Source: Hungateiclostridiaceae bacterium UBA3922
GTDB lineage: Bacteria; Bacillota; Clostridia; Acetivibrionales; DTU013
Length of the DNA stretch: 18,913 bases
Assembly (NCBI GenBank): GCA_002386045.1
Contig: DGEQ01000074.1
Location: 1,931 to 20,843, forward strand
Reading direction: 5' to 3'
Below, in pieces: positions 1 through 8,062 of the stretch. The position numbers and the translations under genes were made by a program. The notes beneath the pieces are model-generated. The model had not been told where the DNA came from. It searched no databases and saw only the letters and a program-made list of their open reading frames with translations. The first letter of the stretch is position 1; each line of letters opens with the position of its first letter.

Positions 1-22
1 TGTATTTCAAATGTATTTCAAA
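1..22. repeat. 11-bp tandem repeat TGTATTTCAAA x2 after the last stop
   Basis: The first 22 bases are two exact copies of TGTATTTCAAA, followed by a partial continuation (TATTTT). They lie directly downstream of the last gene of the window. No stem-loop or U-run is visible in the 27 bases before the edge, so whether transcription ends here cannot be told. Confidence 0.6.
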
Positions 23-27
23 TATTT

Positions 28-357
28 TCAGATCCTGATATCGATCCTGCTTGATGTAACCGTGCCTCCGTATTCCTTTCCGTTTCTATCCTTCCTGTCG
101 TCTTCCTTTTTTCCCTCTTCTTTCTTCTTCCTGCCTTCTTCCTGTCCTCCGCGCTCTCTCTGCCGCTCGGTTATCCTGGTTTCCTCGGTCTTCGAACGCG
201 AATAGACCTGTCTGAGCGTATCTTCCGCCCGGTTCTGGACGGCCGCGGCCTGCTGCTGCTGGACAGCTTCGTTTTTCTGGAGCTCTTCGCTCCGCGTCCT
301 GGCCGCATCTACCGACCTCGGTATCACGATCTGAAAATCAACGGGTTTGACAGACAT
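28..357 (-). CDS. Unknown small, highly charged protein downstream of fapA
   Basis: A 109-residue protein with no membrane segment or signal. The N-terminus MSVKPVDFQIVIPRS is ordinary. Residues about 16-60 are a probable amphipathic helix rich in Gln, Ala and Glu (EAVQQQQAAAVQNRAEDTLR). Residues 60-95 are almost entirely Arg, Glu, Lys, Gly and Asp, so probably coiled or disordered. A short C-terminus (YGGTVTSSRIDIRI) closes it. The ATG at 357 has a weak AGGG 11 nt upstream. It lies 40 bp after fapA on the same strand, so co-transcription is likely. I recognise no domain. The recurring glutamine/charge pattern and operon position argue for a real gene, and its function is unknown. Confidence 0.75.
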   Translation of the reverse strand: MSVKPVDFQIVIPRSVDAARTRSEELQKNEAVQQQQAAAVQNRAEDTLRQVYSRSKTEETRITERQRERGGQEEGRKKKEEGKKEDDRKDRNGKEYGGTVTSSRIDIRI

Positions 358-375
358 ATTTTCACATCCCTGCCC

Positions 376-395
376 GGTACGGCAAAGCCGGGTCA
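376..395 (-). other. Small alternative hairpins between fapA and the last gene
   Basis: Directly after the fapA stop, the transcript contains CCCGGC-TTT-GCCG and, overlapping it, CCCGG pairing with a later CCGGG across a 10-nt loop. The two stems exclude each other, and the second ends next to the AGGG that probably serves as the Shine-Dalgarno of the downstream gene. There is no U-run. A modest effect on translation is possible. Confidence 0.3.
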
Positions 396-397
396 GA

Positions 398-2017
398 TCA
401 TTTGTCTATGGGTCCTACCCTGATGTCTGCTCCATCCCTGTAAAGCGTGCAGTAATGCAGGTTCTCTTTTACATACATCATGCATGACCCGATCGCTACC
501 CTTGTACCGGGATATATTATATCATGGCACCTTACCCTGCCATATGCTTCCTGCTGCAGCTTGGCTTCAAGCTGTCCCAGTTCTTCCTTCAGTTCCATGA
601 GCCGGCTTGAGTAATAGACCCTTGTCCTCATGCTCTTTGCCAGCATCTCTTTCTTCTCTGGTGTGATAGTGCCTGACAGTTCCATCTTTCTCAGGATGGC
701 TATGGCCTGCTCGGCTTTGCGCAGATCGGTCTCCATCTGTACGATCTCGTCCCTGACCGCCTTGTATCTTTCCCTGACCGTGGGATCGACACCAACTTCT
801 ATCTCGGTCACTGTGGCAAGGTGTGAACCTATGACCTTCGCTATGATCTCCTTGCCCACCTTGCAGCTTCCGCCGACGAGCAGCCCTTTCCTCCCTGAAA
901 GCTCGAGCTTGTTGCCGCACTTGACATTGCTGTGCATTATCGCTTCTGCTTTTATGTCGTTCCTTGCTTCAACATTACTGTTTTCTATGTACCTCGCGAT
1001 GATGTCGCCCCCGCTGATCAGGATGCCCTTGCCCATCCCCTGCATCCCTCTCCGCAGGATGATGTCGCCGCCGGCCCTGATCGTGGCTCCCTCGACCACG
1101 CCCATGACTTCGACGTTTCCGCCTGCTTCTATGGTGAACCCTGACAGGACATTGCCCATCACGACCACGTTGCCGATGAAATTGATGTTCCCGGTGGAAT
1201 TGTCCACGTCCGCCTTTACTTCATGCGTGGCAAATACGCTTACCTTCCCGTCGATATAGCTTATCTGCCCGTCTATGCCCGCGACCAGCTGTGTACCGTC
1301 CTCGGAAACGACGACGTTTCTTCCCCTGGGGAGGACCGCAGGTTTCCCGTCCAGTGCCGGTATGTCTGTCCCTGCCACCGTCTTCCCGGGTTTGCCGGGC
1401 GTGGGAGGTATCAGTGAGCAAAGCACACCGCCTTTTTCAATGTTCTGGATAAGGTTCAGTTCCCTGAAATCCACCCTGCCGTCTTCGAGAATGGTCGGCC
1501 TGTGGTCCCTCTTGATGTCGAAGTGGAATTCCACCTTGCCGTTTTCTCCATTTACAGGGGGCGTACCTTCGGCTATGCATATCATTTCATTATATACCGG
1601 GTACTTGACCAGGGTCTCCAGGTTAGTCCTGTTTATGCCGTAAATGACTCCGTTTTTCGAAAGCTCGTCAAGTACCTCCTCCAACGTCAGCATCCTCCCG
1701 TTATCGGGAGGGGTGAAGGTGACATACGCCTTCATTTTGTCTGGCGATACCGTTACCTTCACTGTCGCGTCGATCCTCTCCTCCTGCGGTTCGGCTATCT
1801 TCACCGGGACCTTGTCCGCCCTTGCGACCGCGAGTTCGACCTTGCCCCTGTCAAAATTCCTGACTTTTTTCCTCGCAAGGCGTTCAAGGACTTCTTTCAG
1901 TTCAAGCCGCCTGCCGTCGCCCTCGGGAGGGTATACGCAGAGGTAAACGCCATCCTCCTTGAAAAGCAGTTCGTAAAAACCATCATTTATGTTATAATCC
2001 ATACCGTTACGCACCAT
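398..2017 (-). CDS. fapA: FapA family protein (DUF342, flagellar assembly protein A)
   Basis: The start at ATG 2017, 9 nt after GGAGGT, gives 539 residues, in the normal range for DUF342/FapA. A longer frame from 2101 would add 28 residues overlapping the sigD-fapA gap without a Shine-Dalgarno. N-terminal alpha/beta region about 1-190. A Gly/Val/Ile-rich parallel beta-helix follows at about 240-405, with repeating turns such as GNINFIGNVVVMGNVLSGFT and GGDII twice. A coiled coil occupies about 411-492 and a short beta cap the end. PPTPGKPGKTVAGTDIP (about 204-220) is a family hallmark. FapA has been linked to flagellar number and placement in some bacteria; its molecular role is unclear. It follows sigD by 52 bp. 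Confidence 0.92.
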   Translation of the reverse strand: MVRNGMDYNINDGFYELLFKEDGVYLCVYPPEGDGRRLELKEVLERLARKKVRNFDRGKVELAVARADKVPVKIAEPQEERIDATVKVTVSPDKMKAYVTFTPPDNGRMLTLEEVLDELSKNGVIYGINRTNLETLVKYPVYNEMICIAEGTPPVNGENGKVEFHFDIKRDHRPTILEDGRVDFRELNLIQNIEKGGVLCSLIPPTPGKPGKTVAGTDIPALDGKPAVLPRGRNVVVSEDGTQLVAGIDGQISYIDGKVSVFATHEVKADVDNSTGNINFIGNVVVMGNVLSGFTIEAGGNVEVMGVVEGATIRAGGDIILRRGMQGMGKGILISGGDIIARYIENSNVEARNDIKAEAIMHSNVKCGNKLELSGRKGLLVGGSCKVGKEIIAKVIGSHLATVTEIEVGVDPTVRERYKAVRDEIVQMETDLRKAEQAIAILRKMELSGTITPEKKEMLAKSMRTRVYYSSRLMELKEELGQLEAKLQQEAYGRVRCHDIIYPGTRVAIGSCMMYVKENLHYCTLYRDGADIRVGPIDK

Positions 2018-2069
2018 TAAGGCAAGACCTCCATAGGAATATATGTCACATTGTTTGTTTCGTTGAGAG

Positions 2070-2840
2070 TCAGTCTTCCAGCAATGATCTCTGTCTTGCA
2101 AGCTTGCCTCTGAGACGCATGATTGCTTTGGTATGAAGCTGTGATATGCGCGACTCCGACACCTTCATTATCGCACTTATCTCCTTCAAAGTCAATTCCT
2201 CGTAGTAGTACAGCGTCAATACCATCTTTTCTTTCTCCGGCAGTTTGTCTATGGCATTGCCGAGTATTTCGCCCAACTCGTTCAGTTCAGCTTCGTATTC
2301 AGGTCTGTCCTGCCTTTTTCCGCTTGTCGGCTCCACCCCTATCTCGTAATTCTGCTCCAGGAAGTCTTCCAGCGAGACCAGGGAGGTCACGTTGACTTCA
2401 TTGAGCAGCTTGTGCAGTTCTTCTATCGATATGTTCAGTTTTTCTGCAATATCCCTGTCGGTCGCCGAACGTCCCAGTTCATTCTCGACTTCCCAGTAAG
2501 CCTTCTCAAGTTCCTTGCATTTCTGTCTCAGCGACCTCGGCACCCAGTCCATCTCCCTTATACTGTCAATGATCGCTCCCCTTATACGCAATGACGCGTA
2601 AGTCTCGAACTTGACGCCTTTGTTCATGTCATACTTGTCTATGGCGTCGATAAGCCCGAAAATGCCGTAACTTACCAGGTCCTCGTATTCAACGTTCGAA
2701 CCGAAATATATGTTGAGCCTTCCTGCCACGTATTTGACCAGGTGAGAATACGTGAGTATCAGCGTCTCCCTCAGGGCAGGGTCTTTCGTTTCCTGGTACT
2801 TTTTCCATATTTCCTTGTGGCTCATATTGTCATTCTGCAT
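2070..2840 (-). CDS. sigD: Flagellar/motility sigma factor SigD (FliA, sigma-28)
   Basis: This is the alternative sigma factor for late flagellar, motility and often autolysin genes, normally held by anti-sigma FlgM until the hook is complete. The 256 residues match the usual length (Bacillus 254). Region 2 (about 28-100) includes EYEDLVSYGIFGLIDAID and KFETYASLRIRGAIIDSIRE followed by DWVPRSLRQK, all typical of FliA/SigD. Region 3 is about 105-160. Region 4 (about 190-250) has LPEKEKMVLTLYYYEELTLK and the helix-turn-helix SESRISQLHTKAIMRLR. GGGGGAT stands 7 nt before the ATG. It sits near the operon's 3' end, as in Bacillus, where distance from the promoter is known to tune SigD level. Confidence 0.97.
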   Translation of the reverse strand: MQNDNMSHKEIWKKYQETKDPALRETLILTYSHLVKYVAGRLNIYFGSNVEYEDLVSYGIFGLIDAIDKYDMNKGVKFETYASLRIRGAIIDSIREMDWVPRSLRQKCKELEKAYWEVENELGRSATDRDIAEKLNISIEELHKLLNEVNVTSLVSLEDFLEQNYEIGVEPTSGKRQDRPEYEAELNELGEILGNAIDKLPEKEKMVLTLYYYEELTLKEISAIMKVSESRISQLHTKAIMRLRGKLARQRSLLED

Positions 2841-2861
2841 TCAAATCCCCCGTAGACCGGT

Positions 2862-3263
2862 TTATTCTTTTGCTCTTGTCAGGATGACATCGCTCAGCGC
2901 CCTGAATTCTTCTTCCAGGTCCGGACCGGCCCCATCTCTTTCCCCTTTGCTTTCCGCCGCCGTCCCTTCATCCCGGAGGTCAGCGGTTTGGGACGGTACA
3001 GTCTCATCCCCGGCGATCTCGTCCTTCTGTTTCCTTTTTTTCCTGGCTTCTTCCTGTTCCAGCTCCTTCTTCCGCTCGATTTCTATTTTCGTGTTCAGAA
3101 CGGTATTTTTCACCAGGACGCCTATTATATAAAAAAGAAACATCATCACTGCCATCCGGATATATATCGTCTGGTTTTCGGCTCCTGCAGCATAGCTTAT
3201 CATGCCTGCCAGTATCGCTGCCGTACACCCGGATAAGAATGGTAGTTTCTGAATGTTTCCCAT
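2862..3263 (-). CDS. Unknown two-TM protein with charged coiled C-terminus, between cheD and sigD
   Basis: I do not recognise a named family for this 133-residue protein. It has two hydrophobic segments (about 9-28 and 33-53) and a long basic/acidic helix (about 58-82, KIEIERKKELEQEEARKKRK) likely to be coiled coil. A disordered Glu/Gly/Ser-rich stretch follows, then a short C-terminal helix (LEEEFRALSDVILTRAKE). AAAGGAG within the end of cheD lies 8 nt before the ATG, so translation is coupled. In Bacillus the membrane-anchored SwrB, which activates flagellar export, lies next to sigD at the end of the fla/che operon. Position and general architecture are similar, but SwrB has one TM and follows sigD, so a shared role is only a guess. 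Confidence 0.85.
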   Translation of the reverse strand: MGNIQKLPFLSGCTAAILAGMISYAAGAENQTIYIRMAVMMFLFYIIGVLVKNTVLNTKIEIERKKELEQEEARKKRKQKDEIAGDETVPSQTADLRDEGTAAESKGERDGAGPDLEEEFRALSDVILTRAKE

Positions 3264-3265
3264 AT

Positions 3266-3754
3266 CTATATCTCCTTTGTTCCATGTCCTATGGTTTTGA
3301 TTTTCAGCCTGCCGTCATCGGAATGTATCTCTATGGTCCTTCCGTAATTGCCTCCCGTATCTTCGGATATCACGGGTATCCTGAGCGAATCGAGCACTTC
3401 TTTTGCCGCAGCCACGTTCCTTGCCCCGATCCTGAGCATTTCGGACGTACCGTCAGCAAACGAGAACATTTGCGCTCCCCCGGCAAGCTTTGCTACCAGC
3501 CTTGATTTTTCAGCACCCAAAGCCACCATATCCTGGACCAGCTTTACGATCGCAGTGTCCGCGAACTTTGCAATATTTGAATTGTTTCGTGCCTGCTGGC
3601 TCGAAGGAAGCATTATATGCGCCAGTCCGGCAACTTTTTTCACCGGATCGTACAAAGCCACGCCGACACACGAACCAAGGCCCAGCGTCGTAATGATGCA
3701 GGGATGCACCGACGACTGCAGATCAGCCATTCCCACTTTTATGACCTTAACCAT
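3266..3754 (-). CDS. cheD: Receptor glutamine deamidase CheD
   Basis: CheD deamidates receptor glutamines and is bound by CheC, especially when CheY-P is present. The 162-residue protein shows the family core TTLGLGSCVGVALYDP with catalytic C29, then GLAHIMLP with H46; T23 probably completes the triad. GGAQMF and GGNYGRTIEI are further conserved blocks. The ATG follows the cheC stop directly. Its 3' end doubles as the Shine-Dalgarno (AAAGGAG) of the next gene, which begins two bases after the stop. Length is normal. Confidence 0.97.
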   Translation of the reverse strand: MVKVIKVGMADLQSSVHPCIITTLGLGSCVGVALYDPVKKVAGLAHIMLPSSQQARNNSNIAKFADTAIVKLVQDMVALGAEKSRLVAKLAGGAQMFSFADGTSEMLRIGARNVAAAKEVLDSLRIPVISEDTGGNYGRTIEIHSDDGRLKIKTIGHGTKEI

Positions 3755-4390
3755 TCAGAAACTAACTCCCAATGCTTTCATTAAAACACTGTAAGTATCT
3801 ACATCGGGTATCAGGAAGAAATCCCCGACGACCCTTTTGTCTCCTTCGGTGAATTCCGTTTCGATATACAGTACGCTGTCCCCGACCTTTCCGAACTCTA
3901 TGGCCGGTACGCTCAGTATGGCCCCTGCCATGTCGATCGCCAGGCCGGGCACCGACGGGGCAATGTTGAGGTTCGTCAGTGCAGACAGCGATGACAGGTA
4001 TGACCCTGCCAGGATGTTTCCGATCTCCTTCAGCGCCGAGATCTCCAATTCGTCGAACACGTGTCCTTCGTCGTCGCCTTCTTCATCGGTCGGCTTTCCC
4101 ATGAGCATGTTGACGAGCAGCACAGCGGCCTGCTGCTTGAGCACGAACAGTATGTTGCCGGTAAGATCGCCGGTCACCTTCAGCATTATCCCAACCACCG
4201 GCAGTTCCGGATTCCCAAGAGTCTCACTGACCTCCCTGAATCCCATTATCTTTACCCTCGGGACATCCATGTCTACTTTCCTGTTCAGCAGCTTAGCCAG
4301 CGCTGTTGCGGCATTGCCCGCGCCGATGTTTCCTATCTCCTTCAACACATCTATATGGATGCTGTTAAGATCATTGATATTTTTAACCAT
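3755..4390 (-). CDS. cheC: CheY-P phosphatase CheC
   Basis: CheC dephosphorylates CheY-P and binds CheD, forming a feedback loop on receptor adaptation. The start at ATG 4390, 8 nt after GGGAG, gives 211 residues, close to Bacillus CheC (209). An in-frame upstream start at 4426 would add a Cys-rich dozen residues with no family match. Both active centres fit D/S-x3-E-x2-N-x22-P: D14/E18/N21/P44 and S118/E122/N125/P148. An acidic loop (DEEGDDEGHVFDE) sits between the halves. No FliN domain is present, separating it from FliY. Its stop abuts the cheD ATG with no spacer, fitting a CheC-CheD complex. Confidence 0.97.
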   Translation of the reverse strand: MVKNINDLNSIHIDVLKEIGNIGAGNAATALAKLLNRKVDMDVPRVKIMGFREVSETLGNPELPVVGIMLKVTGDLTGNILFVLKQQAAVLLVNMLMGKPTDEEGDDEGHVFDELEISALKEIGNILAGSYLSSLSALTNLNIAPSVPGLAIDMAGAILSVPAIEFGKVGDSVLYIETEFTEGDKRVVGDFFLIPDVDTYSVLMKALGVSF

Positions 4391-4431
4391 GGCACATTCT
4401 CCCGTTTGATCACATAAGCACCGCATCTGTG

Positions 4432-4890
4432 TTATGTGGCAGCTTCCTCCGGCATGACGATCTTTTCCAGGTCAAGCAGGGTAATGATCCTGCCGTCGGG
4501 TTTCCCCACACCCTTCAGGTACTCGAGCGGTCTTTCGCCCGCTATGTTGGATACGCTCTCCGTGGTCTCGTCATCAAGCAACACGACCTCTGCTACAGAG
4601 TCCACTATCAGTCCGATGGACAGGTCATCCACCTTTATGATGATTATCCTCGTATCTTCATTATACACATCATCATCAAGCCCGAATTTCAGTCGAAGGC
4701 TCAACACCGGTATGATCTCGCCCCTGAGATTGATGACGCCCTTGACAAAAGCCGGCTGTTTCGGGACTCTCGTTATATCCATGTCCTTTTCGATTATCGT
4801 CGAGATCTTGTCTATTTCTATGCCGTACTCATCGTTTTCGAGCCTGAAAACCAGGTATCTCCTTGCATCCGTCGTATTCTGATCCGCCAT
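4432..4890 (-). CDS. cheW: Chemotaxis coupling protein CheW
   Basis: CheW links receptors to CheA in the signalling array. The 152-residue protein is a single CheW domain. It shows YLVFRLENDEYGIEI, the receptor/CheA-contact block ITRVPKQPAFVKGVINLRGE and IPVLSLRLKFGL. The C-terminal block EYLKGVGKPDGRIITLLDLE closes it. There is no receiver domain, so it is not CheV. A strong Shine-Dalgarno (AAGGGGGT) lies 6 nt before the ATG. It follows cheA by 44 bp and precedes cheC by 41 bp. Confidence 0.97.
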   Translation of the reverse strand: MADQNTTDARRYLVFRLENDEYGIEIDKISTIIEKDMDITRVPKQPAFVKGVINLRGEIIPVLSLRLKFGLDDDVYNEDTRIIIIKVDDLSIGLIVDSVAEVVLLDDETTESVSNIAGERPLEYLKGVGKPDGRIITLLDLEKIVMPEEAAT

Positions 4891-4934
4891 ATCCGTACCC
4901 CCTTGAAACAGATCTTCCGCCTCCGGCTTTCCAC

Positions 4935-6998
4935 TCAGTTGGCCAGGGCATTGACATCCAGTATCAACGCCACATTCCCGTCACCAAGTATGGTGGCGCT
5001 CGTTATCACCCTGGTGCCCGCAAGGTATTTCCCCAGGGATTTCTGGACGATCTCCTGTTGTCCTATGATCCTGTCGACAATGAAGCCCGTAAGCCGTTCA
5101 CCCTTCTTGACGATGACGAGGGTCATGACCTTCTGGTCTGCATCGCTTCCACCCGGCACTTCAAGCACTTCTCTCAGCCTTACTATCGGTATCACGGAGT
5201 TCCTGTACATGACGACTTCCTGCTTCTGCACGGTTTTTATGTCGTCCGGCGTGATGTTTATGATCTTATGTACGGAACTCAGCTGGATGGCATACTTCTC
5301 CTCACCTATCATGACGAGCAGCGCCTGGATTATCGCAAGCGTAAGAGGCAGCCTGATATAGAACCTGCTTCCTCTCCCGGTCTCCGTCTCGACTTCGACC
5401 GTTCCGCCAAGCGTCTCGATCTTGGTCTTCACCACGTCCAGGCCCACACCTCTTCCGGAAATATCGGTCACCTTTTCGGCAGTGCTGAAACTCGGCCTGA
5501 ACAGGTATTCGATCAGGTCCTTTTTCGACAGGTTCGCCGCCGCGTCTTTTGATACAAGTCCCCTTTCGACAATTTTCTTTCTCACCTTCTCCACATCGAT
5601 GCCCTGGCCGTCGTCTCCGACCTCTATGACCACGTTGTTCCCGTCCTGGTAAGCCTTCAGTTCGATCTTCCCGCTCTCAGGCTTGCCAAGTTTCCTTCTC
5701 TCTTCCTTTGATTCGATTCCATGGTCGCAGGCATTCCTGAGCAGATGGATAAGAGGATCGCCGATCTCGTCTATCACGGTCCTGTCAAGTTCCGTATCGA
5801 CGCCTGACATTTCCAGTTCCACTTCCTTGCCCAGCTCCCTGGAAACATCCCTTATCATCCTGGGAAAACGGTTGAAGACTGTCTCGACGGGCACCATCCT
5901 TACCTTCATCACTGCATCGTGCAGGCTCGTGGTGATCCGCTCGAGGTATTCTATCGCTTCCACGTACTGCTGGGTCCTCTCGATGCCTTCGAGGCCCTCG
6001 AGGCGCGTTTTCTGGATTATCAGCTCGCTTACAAGGTTCAGCAGGACATCCAGCCTGTCAATATCTACCCTGACAGTCTTACCTGTCTTGGTCTTCTTCG
6101 TGACCGGTTCCGGCCCGTCCTGTCCGGGTGCGGCCGCCTGCCTGATATCAGCGGGGATCTGCAGCTGGTCTGCTGCCGGCATCTCTTCGGCCTGTACCCC
6201 GACTGCCGCCTTGTTCCTCTCTTTTATCAGCTTCATGATGACGTCGTCCACTTCCGCTATGGAGTTGAGGTCCTTCCTGATCACTTCAGCGTCCGCCCTG
6301 GTAAGGACGATCACCGTAAACTCGAAATCGAATTTCTCATCCTCGATGTCCTGGACAGGCGGTACGGATTTTATTATCTCGGAGTGCCTTTCAAGGGTCT
6401 TGAATATTATGAATGCCCTTGCAGACTTCAACAGACATCCCTTATTCAGCCTGACGGTTATCTGCCAGGCATCGTTCCCCATGTCGGCCGCCTTGTTGAT
6501 CAAATTGGTTTCATACTGGTCAAGCTCCAGGTCCGAAGCGATCTCCCTTTCTGTCTCCGGTGCGGGTGGAGCGCCGGCTTTCGTCTGTTCACTTGCTTTC
6601 GCGCCGCTTTTCTTTTTGTTCCTGAGCAGGCCGGAAAGCACGTCGGACAGTTCCTTGCTGTCCGTATTCCCTTCGGAACCGGTTTCGATTATATTAGCCG
6701 TATAGTTTTCAAGGGCGTCGAAACACCTGAAAAGGATGTCGACAAGCTCAGGGGTCACTTCCAGTTCATCGTTCCTGAGGGCATGCAGGACATTCTCCAT
6801 GTCGTGGGTCAGCTTCGACATCCTGTTGAATCCCATCGTGCCTGCCATTCCCTTTATCGTGTGCGCCACCCGGAAAATCTCATTGAGCATCGTCCGGTCG
6901 TCCGGGTTTTTCTCAAGCTGAAGCAGGCTCTGGTTCAGGCTCTGAAGATGCTCCTTGCTTTCCTCGATGAATATTTCCAGGTATTGACTCATGTCCAT
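4935..6998 (-). CDS. cheA: Chemotaxis histidine kinase CheA
   Basis: CheA is the receptor-coupled kinase that phosphorylates CheY and CheB. In the 687 residues all five domains are visible. P1 (HPt) carries phospho-site H46 in AHTIKGMAGTMG. P2, for response-regulator docking, lies at about 160-265. An Ala/Pro/Gln linker covers 265-300. P3 (dimerisation) is about 305-370. P4 (ATPase) has N-box HLLRNACDHGIE (418-429), G1 DDGQGID (462-468) and G2 GRGVGLDVV (515-523). P5, the CheW-like domain, is about 552-687. Another acidic/basic linker separates P1 and P2. ATG follows GGTGGAG at 6 nt and overlaps the cheB stop. The N-terminus MDMSQYLEIFIEESKEHLQ resembles Bacillus CheA. All key residues are intact. 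Confidence 0.98.
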   Translation of the reverse strand: MDMSQYLEIFIEESKEHLQSLNQSLLQLEKNPDDRTMLNEIFRVAHTIKGMAGTMGFNRMSKLTHDMENVLHALRNDELEVTPELVDILFRCFDALENYTANIIETGSEGNTDSKELSDVLSGLLRNKKKSGAKASEQTKAGAPPAPETEREIASDLELDQYETNLINKAADMGNDAWQITVRLNKGCLLKSARAFIIFKTLERHSEIIKSVPPVQDIEDEKFDFEFTVIVLTRADAEVIRKDLNSIAEVDDVIMKLIKERNKAAVGVQAEEMPAADQLQIPADIRQAAAPGQDGPEPVTKKTKTGKTVRVDIDRLDVLLNLVSELIIQKTRLEGLEGIERTQQYVEAIEYLERITTSLHDAVMKVRMVPVETVFNRFPRMIRDVSRELGKEVELEMSGVDTELDRTVIDEIGDPLIHLLRNACDHGIESKEERRKLGKPESGKIELKAYQDGNNVVIEVGDDGQGIDVEKVRKKIVERGLVSKDAAANLSKKDLIEYLFRPSFSTAEKVTDISGRGVGLDVVKTKIETLGGTVEVETETGRGSRFYIRLPLTLAIIQALLVMIGEEKYAIQLSSVHKIINITPDDIKTVQKQEVVMYRNSVIPIVRLREVLEVPGGSDADQKVMTLVIVKKGERLTGFIVDRIIGQQEIVQKSLGKYLAGTRVITSATILGDGNVALILDVNALAN

Positions 6999-8062
6999 TA
7001 TTGCTCCACCCCCAAATATTTGACTATCATACCCGCTATCTCCTTCAGCGGGACGACCGCATCCGCCATCCCGGTATTCACTACTGCTTTAGGCATCCCG
7101 TATACCACGCAGGACATCTCGTCCTGGCATATGATCACTCCCCTGTTTTTTTCCTTTATACTTATTGCCCCTTCTTTCCCGTCGTTACCCATGCCAGTCA
7201 TGATGACCCCTATAACGTTGGGGAACCCGGTCCTGGCTATCGATTTCATCAGGACGTTCACGGAAGGCCGGTGTCCCCTGTCTGGATCTTTCTTGTTGAG
7301 CTTTATCCTTAGCTTGCCGTCCTGGTCTTTCACCACTTCCATATGGAAGTCCCCTGGAGCCAGGTACACATATCCCGGGCAGATGATTTCGTTGTTGTCT
7401 CCTTCCTTCACCGTCATACCGCTTAGCGAATCGAGCCTTTCAGCCAGCGACTTCGTGAAACCTGGCGGCATATGCTGCACTATGAGTATTGCAGCCGGGA
7501 TATCCTCAGGGATATAGGGTATGACTTCCTGCAAGGCCCTGGGACCGCCGGTCGAAGTGCCGATGGCTATCAGTGCTTTCAGTTCGCTGCTCCTGGGCCT
7601 CTTTTCCGTTCCTGCCGCCGTTTTCGGGCACTTTTGCACGGAAGCCTGCTTCTTCCTGCTGAAACCGTAAGCCATCCTTATCTTTTTGATGATTTCTACC
7701 CTTTTTTGCTCACCCGAAATATCAAACAGGTTAGACGGTTTTGTCACAAAATCTATGGCTCCTGCTTCCAGGGCCTCTATCGTGGCTTTGCCCCCGTCTG
7801 TGGTCAGGCTGCTCAGCATGATGACAGGCGCATCCGATATTTTCTGCAGTTCCCTGAGGCATGTCAGCCCATCCATCGACGGCATGTTCAGGTCTAGCGT
7901 TATGACATCAGGTCGGAGTTCGCGGACCATATCCAGCGCTTCCAGCCCGTTTTTTGCCGTTCCGACGACTTTTATGTCATGCGCGCTCTCCATTATGTCC
8001 CTCAGCACTTTGCGCATGAAAGCCGAATCATCTATAACAAGTACACCGATCGTTTTTGCCAT
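6998..8062 (-). CDS. cheB: Protein-glutamate methylesterase/deamidase CheB
   Basis: CheB removes methyl groups from (and may deamidate) receptor glutamates when phosphorylated by CheA, giving adaptation. The 354 residues show a receiver domain with D11/D12, phospho-acceptor D57 (TLDLNMP) and K108. A linker at about 133-160 leads to the methylesterase domain, whose catalytic triad is S170 (GTSTGGP), H197 (VQHMP) and D294 (MTGMGNDG). The ATG at 8062 overlaps the PilZ-gene stop (TGATG); a GTG just before it is less likely. Its stop overlaps the cheA start by one base (TAATG). No cheR is seen in the window, so the matching methyltransferase must be elsewhere. Confidence 0.97.
   Translation of the reverse strand: MAKTIGVLVIDDSAFMRKVLRDIMESAHDIKVVGTAKNGLEALDMVRELRPDVITLDLNMPSMDGLTCLRELQKISDAPVIMLSSLTTDGGKATIEALEAGAIDFVTKPSNLFDISGEQKRVEIIKKIRMAYGFSRKKQASVQKCPKTAAGTEKRPRSSELKALIAIGTSTGGPRALQEVIPYIPEDIPAAILIVQHMPPGFTKSLAERLDSLSGMTVKEGDNNEIICPGYVYLAPGDFHMEVVKDQDGKLRIKLNKKDPDRGHRPSVNVLMKSIARTGFPNVIGVIMTGMGNDGKEGAISIKEKNRGVIICQDEMSCVVYGMPKAVVNTGMADAVVPLKEIAGMIVKYLGVEQ

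Noticed and set aside
1..27. Two copies of TGTATTTCAAA as a possible CRISPR or iteron
   Set aside because: Only two 11-bp copies without spacers, at the window edge; simply a short tandem duplication.
567..920. 117-codon charged ORF on the minus strand inside fapA in another frame
   Set aside because: It overlaps fapA fully, with composition explained by frame-shifted reading of the coiled-coil region; no independent start signal.
5919..7517. Open frame of 532 codons on the plus strand opposite cheA/cheB
   Set aside because: It spans two real genes on the other strand, has no recognisable domain and no plausible Shine-Dalgarno; a shadow frame.
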